Positions 1 to 4,340 of a stretch of 5,803 nucleotides of DNA are shown in pieces. How positions within the stretch are numbered: the stretch's first letter is position 1; every line of letters begins with the position of its first letter. Both the position numbers and the translations under genes were made by a program. The stretch comes from an uncultured Anaerovibrio sp. Lineage in GTDB: Bacteria; Bacillota; Negativicutes; Selenomonadales; Selenomonadaceae. The stretch lies in the NCBI GenBank assembly GCA_902785445.1, contig CACZYN010000123.1, positions 1 through 5,803 of the forward strand. Direction: 5' to 3'. Under the pieces are notes generated by a model, which was not told the origin of the DNA, searched no databases, and saw only the letters and a program-made list of their open reading frames with translations.

Positions 1-2
1 TC

Positions 3-140
3 CGGCGGCAAACCTTGTGGACTATTTCCGCGGCAGCTGAGGAACAGTCAGCTTCCAGTCAGGAGATTGCTTCGGCATCCCATGCATTGGCTTCCTTAGC
101 TACAGAGCTTTCTCAGGAAACCGGTAAATTTAAAATTTAA
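3..140 (+). CDS. Methyl-accepting chemotaxis protein, C-terminal end (5' partial)
   Basis: Only the last 45 codons are present, ending in TAA at 138-140. The translation contains AAEEQSASSQEIASAS, the end of the cytoplasmic signalling coiled coil of methyl-accepting chemotaxis proteins, followed by a short tail ending in KFKI. The AAEEQSAS segment is a typical methylation-helix sequence in Firmicute chemoreceptors. The sensory domain lies upstream of the window, so the ligand cannot be inferred. A terminator follows directly, so this gene is transcriptionally separate from the iron operon downstream. The first six or so codons in this frame (RRQTLW) look unlike a chemoreceptor. Frame 2 over positions 2-22 reads PAANLVD, which would fit better, so a frameshift or sequence error near position 20-24 is possible. 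The family call is firm; the extreme 5' edge is not. Confidence 0.88.
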   Translation, partial: RRQTLWTISAAAEEQSASSQEIASASHALASLATELSQETGKFKI

Positions 141-155
141 ATTAAAAGTTTTTAT

Positions 156-192
156 AAAGAAGAGGATCGCATTTTGCGGTCCTTCTTTTTTT
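156..192 (+). terminator. Rho-independent terminator after the chemoreceptor gene
   Basis: The left arm 156-170 pairs with 176-191 around a five-base loop (ATTTT, 171-175). The core has GAGGATCGC facing GCGGTCCTTC, with one G-U pair and one bulged T. A run of T residues at 186-192 completes an intrinsic terminator. It begins 16 bases after the chemoreceptor stop codon and insulates that gene from the Fur-controlled promoter. Confidence 0.85.
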
Positions 193-221
193 ATGTACAA
201 GAAAAATAAAAGTGAAAAATG

Positions 222-246
222 CAATAAAATTATTCATATTTTATTG
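222..246. repeat. Perfect 9-bp inverted repeat overlapping the -35 region
   Basis: CAATAAAAT at 222-230 and ATTTTATTG at 238-246 are exact reverse complements separated by seven bases. The right arm runs into the TTGACA -35 hexamer (244-249) and the first Fur box. Its position suits an operator for a dimeric regulator or an AT-rich UP-like element. It does not match the Fur consensus, and no regulator can be named from the sequence. Confidence 0.5.
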
Positions 247-272
247 ACAATGATTTTCATTAATGTTAATAT
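244..272 (+). promoter_or_regulatory. Sigma-A-type promoter of the iron/heme operon
   Basis: A perfect -35 hexamer TTGACA (244-249) is followed by a 17-base spacer and a -10 candidate TAATAT (267-272, four of six consensus bases). Transcription would start near 279-281, leaving a leader of about 85 bases before the receptor start codon. Both Fur boxes overlap or flank this promoter, as expected for repression in iron-replete conditions. Confidence 0.75.
245..259. promoter_or_regulatory. Fur box 1, over the -35 and spacer
   Basis: TGACAATGATTTTCA matches 12 of the 14 specified positions of the 7-1-7 Fur consensus TGATAATNATTATCA. It includes the inverted repeat AATGA-TTT-TCATT (249-261). It covers most of the -35 hexamer and half of the spacer, so a bound Fur dimer would block RNA polymerase. 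Confidence 0.8.
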
Positions 273-286
273 ATACAAGTCCTAAA

Positions 287-301
287 TGATAATCATTATT
301 A
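287..301. promoter_or_regulatory. Fur box 2, just downstream of the predicted transcription start
   Basis: TGATAATCATTATTA matches 13 of the 14 specified positions of the 7-1-7 Fur consensus and contains the perfect palindrome AATGATAATCATT (285-297). Its centre is 42 bases from the centre of the first box, close to four helical turns, so two Fur dimers could bind the same face of the DNA around the promoter. Confidence 0.85.
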
Positions 302-307
302 ATTATG

Positions 308-343
308 AAGCTTATTCATTTTTTCACTTTGAATAATTAGCTT
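308..343 (+). other. Possible hairpin in the 5' leader of the receptor mRNA
   Basis: AAGC (308-311) plus TTATTCA (312-318) can pair with TGAATAA (330-336) plus GCTT (340-343), leaving a three-base bulge (337-339) and an 11-base loop. The stem ends three bases before the ribosome binding site at 346-353. It could affect mRNA stability or translation start. It is AT-rich, has no T-run and does not resemble a known riboswitch. Confidence 0.3.
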
Positions 344-363
344 GTAGGAAGGATGATGGGAAA

Positions 364-2454
364 ATGAGAAAGAAAAAACTTGCCGGATTGGTGGCTCTGG
401 GAATTATGGCAGGCAGCAGCCTGTACATGATGGGGGAGGACGCTGGAGTTGCCTTTGCAGCTGAAGGAGAGACAGCTAAGGAGACAATCCGCTTAAATGA
501 CAGTTATGTGCGGCCGGACTACGTGGAGGTAGAAAAGCTGCGGGATACCAAAAAGATTATTGTTATAAATAAAAAGGATATTGAAGAAAAGGGCTATAAA
601 ACCGTTTCTGATGTATTAAAGGATCAGCCTAGTATCAGTGTGGGGAGCTCTGGTTGGGGACAGGTGGATATTCGGGGGCAGGGTAGTGATCAGGCTACTA
701 GAAATTTACAGGTACTAATTGATGGGGCACCGATGACTACCATGGTAAATCATCCTCTGCCTAATAACTATGACTATGTACCGGTGGAACAGATTGAGAA
801 AATAGAAATCATACCTGGTGGTGGATCAGTTATTTATGGAAGTGGTGCTGCCGGCGGAATCATTAATATAACAACCAACCTTCGCTCAATGAACAAGCCT
901 AAAAGCAGTATAACCGGTGAATGGAATACTGATGGGATTCGGGCAGGCTTTAACTTTGGTACAAAGCTTAATGATAAATTTTCCGTGCAGGGAGGCTATT
1001 CCCGTCTGCTCCGGGATTTATATTTTGTGGATACTTATCGCAATAGTAAATATTACTACGGTGGTTTCCGTTATGATGCTGATAAGGATCATTCCCTTAC
1101 CTTCCGCTTCAGTCGTCTTGATGAGGCCAGTAAGTTCCTGCAAAATGTTAATCGGATCAGTGTGGAAAGAGAGGGCCGTTATTACAAACCAGCTGATGGT
1201 AAATATTTAGATGGTGACCGGATTCTGAATACTTACAATTTGACCTATAATCAAAATTTTGGTTCGAAGTTAAAATACAGCGGAGATTTTTTCTATACCA
1301 ATGGCAATTATAAAAACACCAAATACTTTGACGGGAATATGGAAACCAGATCCTTTGGTACGCGTATGCGGTTAGATTATGCTTATGGTAAGAATGATTC
1401 CTTGCTTGTGGGAATTGACCTGTTTGAACAGGAATCGAATTTGACCTATCGCACCACTGCCACCGGTAAATTATATGATTTCAAATACGAAAAAACTACC
1501 GAGGCGTTGTATCTGTTAAATAAAATGAAGCGAAATCGCTTTACCTTTACCCAAGGTGTACGTCGGGAAAAGCTTATATGGAAATTTGACAAGGATGGTG
1601 GTACCAAGGCAAAGCCAATAGGTGGTACTGATTCTTCAAATCGCTGGAACACTGCTGCTGAGATGTCGGTAAGTTACAACTATAGTGATATTGGTAAAGT
1701 TTTCTTACGGTATGAGAAGGGGTATACCAGTCCGGATGGTATACAGATTGCCGATGAGGTGTATTCCGACAAAAACAAAAAGTTATATGCGGCAACTTCA
1801 GCTCAGGAAGAAACCTATAACCTATGGGAATTAGGCCTGCAGGATAAATGGGGAGCTTCCACCGTAAATCTTACCCTGTTTTCCTCAGAAACAAAAAATG
1901 AATTAAATCGGCCTTATTTTAAGGGGACTTATGGCTGGGAATATAAAACATATAACATGTTTAACACTACCAGACGGGGAATAGAATTATCTTTACAGCA
2001 GCGGTTAGGCAAGCTCACTCTTACAGAAGGATATACATACCTGCGGGGAAATCGGGCATACACTGCTGAGGGTTCGGCTCTTACCAGCAGCCATAAACAA
2101 AATGAATATGATTTTACCAACAGCGGCTTGAAATATGTTCCTACCCATAAGGCATCTTTTATAGCTGACTATAAATTTGATAAAAAATGGAATGCAAGCT
2201 TAAAATTTAATTTCTTTGGTAAGTACAATAATTTCACGGAAGATATAGATATGGAGAAAGATGGCAGCCATATGTTTTCCTATGGCTTGCTGGATGTAAG
2301 TGTTAAGTACAGGCAGAACGCCAATATGGAATGGTATGCTGGCATTACTAATCTGTTAGGTAGGACCTATTATGAATATATAGGAGATAGTATGGGAACC
2401 ATGATACCGGGCTCATCAAGAACCTATTTTGGTGGCTTCCGCTATAGCTTCTAA
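364..2454 (+). CDS. TonB-dependent outer-membrane receptor, probably for heme or another iron source
   Basis: This is a 696-residue outer-membrane beta-barrel transporter of the TonB-dependent receptor family, which imports iron ligands using energy from TonB. A Sec signal peptide (basic MRKKK, hydrophobic core about 6-23, likely cleavage after AFA near residue 32) precedes the plug domain at about 63-172. The plug carries typical signatures: SDVLKDQPSISV (82-93), DIRGQG (102-107), VLIDGAP (117-123) and the closing IIPGGGSVIYGSGAAGGIINI (149-169, paraphrased family pattern ending in GGIINI). The rest is the 22-strand barrel, ending in SRTYFGGFRYSF with the C-terminal Phe expected for BAM-mediated insertion. 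ETIRL (40-44) may act as the TonB box, but this is uncertain. AGGAAGGA (346-353) lies ten bases before the ATG, and tandem stops end the gene. Context with hutW suggests heme, yet the FRAP and NPNL motifs of classical heme receptors are not conserved (YTSPD at 454-458 and TYNLWELGL at 484-492 occupy comparable places). Confidence 0.93.
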   Translation: MRKKKLAGLVALGIMAGSSLYMMGEDAGVAFAAEGETAKETIRLNDSYVRPDYVEVEKLRDTKKIIVINKKDIEEKGYKTVSDVLKDQPSISVGSSGWGQVDIRGQGSDQATRNLQVLIDGAPMTTMVNHPLPNNYDYVPVEQIEKIEIIPGGGSVIYGSGAAGGIINITTNLRSMNKPKSSITGEWNTDGIRAGFNFGTKLNDKFSVQGGYSRLLRDLYFVDTYRNSKYYYGGFRYDADKDHSLTFRFSRLDEASKFLQNVNRISVEREGRYYKPADGKYLDGDRILNTYNLTYNQNFGSKLKYSGDFFYTNGNYKNTKYFDGNMETRSFGTRMRLDYAYGKNDSLLVGIDLFEQESNLTYRTTATGKLYDFKYEKTTEALYLLNKMKRNRFTFTQGVRREKLIWKFDKDGGTKAKPIGGTDSSNRWNTAAEMSVSYNYSDIGKVFLRYEKGYTSPDGIQIADEVYSDKNKKLYAATSAQEETYNLWELGLQDKWGASTVNLTLFSSETKNELNRPYFKGTYGWEYKTYNMFNTTRRGIELSLQQRLGKLTLTEGYTYLRGNRAYTAEGSALTSSHKQNEYDFTNSGLKYVPTHKASFIADYKFDKKWNASLKFNFFGKYNNFTEDIDMEKDGSHMFSYGLLDVSVKYRQNANMEWYAGITNLLGRTYYEYIGDSMGTMIPGSSRTYFGGFRYSF

Positions 2455-2478
2455 TAATACAAAAAGAGGAGAGTAAAT

Positions 2479-3084
2479 ATGGAATTTTTAGCATTGTTTC
2501 AAAAGGGCGGCTTCGTAATGTATCCGATTATTATGGCATCACTGGTGGCATTGACTATTGCCTTTGAACGCAGTGCCTTTTATCGGAAGGAGACATTGAA
2601 GATAGATGGCTTTGCTGGAAAAATAAATGAATTTTTGCAGGCAGGTGACCGGGAAAAGGCTGTAGATCTTTGTCAGGGAGCCGGTGCCCCTGGGGAGGTC
2701 ATTCTTAGCGCCATGGAAGAAGAAAAATATGGCAGCAAGGAAGAAGTGGTTTTGGCTGTTGCCAAGCGTAAGTCCTTGGAATTGCGTAAATATTTGGAAT
2801 ATCTAAGTGTAATTGTTACCATGGCCCCTCTGTTGGGCTTGTTGGGAACGGTTACTGGTATGATTCAGTCCTTTTCCGTACTAAATGTATCTGATGGTGA
2901 GCCCTTTGCTATTACCGGCGGCGTTAGTGAAGCCCTTATTGCAACTGCTACGGGCCTATTGGTAGCTATTCTGGCTTTGTGCCTGTATTCCTACCTGTCC
3001 CATAAGGCCAATGCCATCATCGCGGATGTGGAATATGTATCCACCATGTACCTGGCAGCAGGAGGCAGTGATGATGCGGATTGA
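2479..3084 (+). CDS. exbB: ExbB, MotA/TolQ/ExbB proton channel subunit
   Basis: This 201-residue inner-membrane protein forms the pentameric proton channel that, with ExbD, uses the proton motive force to energise TonB. Three membrane segments are visible at about 12-30, 106-128 and 148-172, with a cytoplasmic region between the first two. The family signature APLLGLLGTVTGMI (116-129) precedes GGVSEALIATATGL (147-160); Glu151 in SEAL aligns with the channel glutamate of E. coli ExbB (Glu176). The N-terminus is shorter than in E. coli ExbB (244 residues), resembling the compact ExbB/TolQ forms of other phyla. TolQ is an alternative name, but the adjacent receptor and tonB favour ExbB. AGGAG (2467-2471) sits seven bases before the ATG, 24 bases after the receptor stop, so it is in the same transcription unit. 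Its 3' end overlaps exbD. Confidence 0.95.
   Translation: MEFLALFQKGGFVMYPIIMASLVALTIAFERSAFYRKETLKIDGFAGKINEFLQAGDREKAVDLCQGAGAPGEVILSAMEEEKYGSKEEVVLAVAKRKSLELRKYLEYLSVIVTMAPLLGLLGTVTGMIQSFSVLNVSDGEPFAITGGVSEALIATATGLLVAILALCLYSYLSHKANAIIADVEYVSTMYLAAGGSDDAD
3060..3065 (+). promoter_or_regulatory. Ribosome binding site of exbD inside exbB
   Basis: A perfect AGGAGG lies inside the last codons of exbB. It is five bases from ATG 3071 and eight from ATG 3074, which fixes the exbD start here and not at the upstream in-frame ATG 3011. Ribosomes finishing exbB would sit over this site, suggesting translational coupling of the two channel subunits. Confidence 0.8.
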
Positions 3085-3478
3085 TTTAACACCCCAGGAA
3101 GACAAACCTCGTCTGATGATAATCCCCATGATAGATATCATATTTTTTCTGCTGGTATTCTTTATGATGAGCATGCTCACCATGGTGGTACAAAAAAGCG
3201 TACCTCTCAATTTACCCCATGCTGCCACCTCCAAAGTCAGCATGGAGGAAAATATTCCGGTAACGGTTACCGAAGATGGTGGGGTATATTACGAAAAAGA
3301 AAAAATTACCTTGGCGGATTTGGAAGCCCGCTTGTGGGAAAAGAAACAGACTGGTGAGGTGTCAATTATACTTCGAGGAGATGCATCGGCAGATTATGGT
3401 AAGGTGGTACAGGTCATGGACATGATTAAAAATCTTGGTATTAGCAAGGTTTATATTGCCACCGATAGCCAAGGGTGA
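3071..3478 (+). CDS. exbD: ExbD/TolR, periplasmic-facing subunit of the TonB energising complex
   Basis: This 135-residue protein (134 if ATG 3074 is used) has a short cytoplasmic N-terminus, one membrane segment at about 16-38 and a periplasmic domain. The segment contains IPMIDIIFFLLVFFM, and its Asp22 aligns with the essential membrane aspartate of E. coli ExbD (Asp25). The periplasmic part shows the ExbD/TolR pattern: a vKSVPLNLPHA strand after the membrane, then VTVTEDGGVYYEKEKI, a helix, SIILRGDASADYG, and VMDMIKNLGISKVYIAT near the end. The size is normal for the family. An in-frame ATG at 3011 would add 20 residues read from exbB coding sequence with no ribosome binding site, so it is rejected. 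The gene overlaps exbB by 14 bases and ends just before tonB, consistent with a stoichiometric ExbB-ExbD-TonB unit. Confidence 0.94.
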   Translation: MMRIDLTPQEDKPRLMIIPMIDIIFFLLVFFMMSMLTMVVQKSVPLNLPHAATSKVSMEENIPVTVTEDGGVYYEKEKITLADLEARLWEKKQTGEVSIILRGDASADYGKVVQVMDMIKNLGISKVYIATDSQG

Positions 3479-3483
3479 TGATT

Positions 3484-4314
3484 ATGAAGAAAAGAAGCTG
3501 GAAATACTATTTTGGATGGGCAATGACGGTTCATGTTATTATCTTTGGCTTGTTGGCCTTGGCGGGAATTCAATGGATGCAGGGGGAGCAGGAAGATAAA
3601 AAAGCTATTGAAGTTAGTTTTGTTGCCGAAAACACGGCTGCGGCCATGGCTGGTGGCTCCAGTGCCGGTGGAGGGGATAACGCTCCTAGTATCGGTCCGG
3701 CCATAAAGACCGCTTCGGTGGCAGCCGTTGAAATGCTACAAAGTCTCCGGGGACATAACACTGATGCCACAGTTACTGCGCAGCAACCGATTAGCGATGA
3801 GACCACCGAGGCGGCTATTGAACAAGTGGCTGCGGCCTTGGAGGCTCCGGCAGGATCGGCAGCTGGCGACTTAAGTAACTGGACAGCGGGTGTATATGGT
3901 CCTGGTGGCGGTAAGGCTGGCGGCAAGGGCAATGGCGGTTTGGGAAATGGTACTGGCGGTAGTGGCACGGGGACTGCTACTGGCTTAGGCCCAGGCTTTT
4001 CTCCTAATGGTGATGGTACATATACTGCCTCCAGTGCGGCTGGTATCAGCTATCAGCTGCTAAGGGATGCCGAGGCGGTATATCCTGATGAAGCCCGTAG
4101 CATCGGCTATGGTGATGTGGTTGAAGTAGTAGCCCGAATTATGGTTGGGCTGGATGGCTCAGTGGAAAGTGTTACCATTTTATCTAATCCACCTAAATTA
4201 GGCTTTCGGGAAGCGGCCAATGAGGCTCTTTATGCCATGCGCTTTGCTCCAATCTATTATCAGGGGGTAAACATTCGGGTTCCCTTTGAAAAACATTTAA
4301 TTTTTCAGCCATAA
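3484..4314 (+). CDS. tonB: TonB energy transducer with a glycine-rich linker
   Basis: This 276-residue protein would span from the inner membrane to the outer-membrane receptor and transmit ExbB-ExbD energy. Residues 8-29 form the N-terminal membrane anchor and keep a histidine (His17) where E. coli TonB has its essential His20, although the Ser of the SxxxH motif is Ala here. Residues about 50-190 are an Ala/Gly-rich linker, with an almost pure Gly/Asn/Thr/Lys tract at 139-170. Most TonB proteins have a Pro-Glu/Pro-Lys linker instead. The C-terminal TonB domain (about 190-276) shows the AVYPDEARSIGYGDVVEVVARI start, VGLDGSVESVTIL, and EALYAMRFAPIYYQG near the end. ATG 3484 is chosen because AAGGG (3471-3475) lies eight bases upstream; ATG 3478 (sharing one base with the exbD stop) or GTG 3475 would add two or three residues. 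It sits between exbD and hutW in the same operon. Confidence 0.92.
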   Translation: MKKRSWKYYFGWAMTVHVIIFGLLALAGIQWMQGEQEDKKAIEVSFVAENTAAAMAGGSSAGGGDNAPSIGPAIKTASVAAVEMLQSLRGHNTDATVTAQQPISDETTEAAIEQVAAALEAPAGSAAGDLSNWTAGVYGPGGGKAGGKGNGGLGNGTGGSGTGTATGLGPGFSPNGDGTYTASSAAGISYQLLRDAEAVYPDEARSIGYGDVVEVVARIMVGLDGSVESVTILSNPPKLGFREAANEALYAMRFAPIYYQGVNIRVPFEKHLIFQP

Positions 4315-4340
4315 CAAGGCTGGATAGGAGAAGAACTTTT

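Noticed and set aside
917..2120. Short open frames within the receptor gene on both strands
   Set aside because: They overlap a receptor frame with clear plug and barrel signatures and show no independent motifs or translation signals.
3011..3070. Upstream in-frame ATG that would extend exbD by 20 residues
   Set aside because: The extension is read from exbB coding sequence, resembles no ExbD N-terminus and has no ribosome binding site, whereas a perfect AGGAGG serves the ATG pair at 3071/3074.
3570..3968. 132-codon proline-rich open frame on the minus strand
   Set aside because: It is the reverse-strand shadow of the glycine/alanine-rich tonB linker (Gly codons read as Pro in reverse). It has no credible start signals and no family resemblance.
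3898..3975. Tandem DNA repeat or CRISPR-like array in tonB
   Set aside because: The GGYGGY-like pattern reflects glycine codons with irregular spacing and no conserved repeat unit or spacers.
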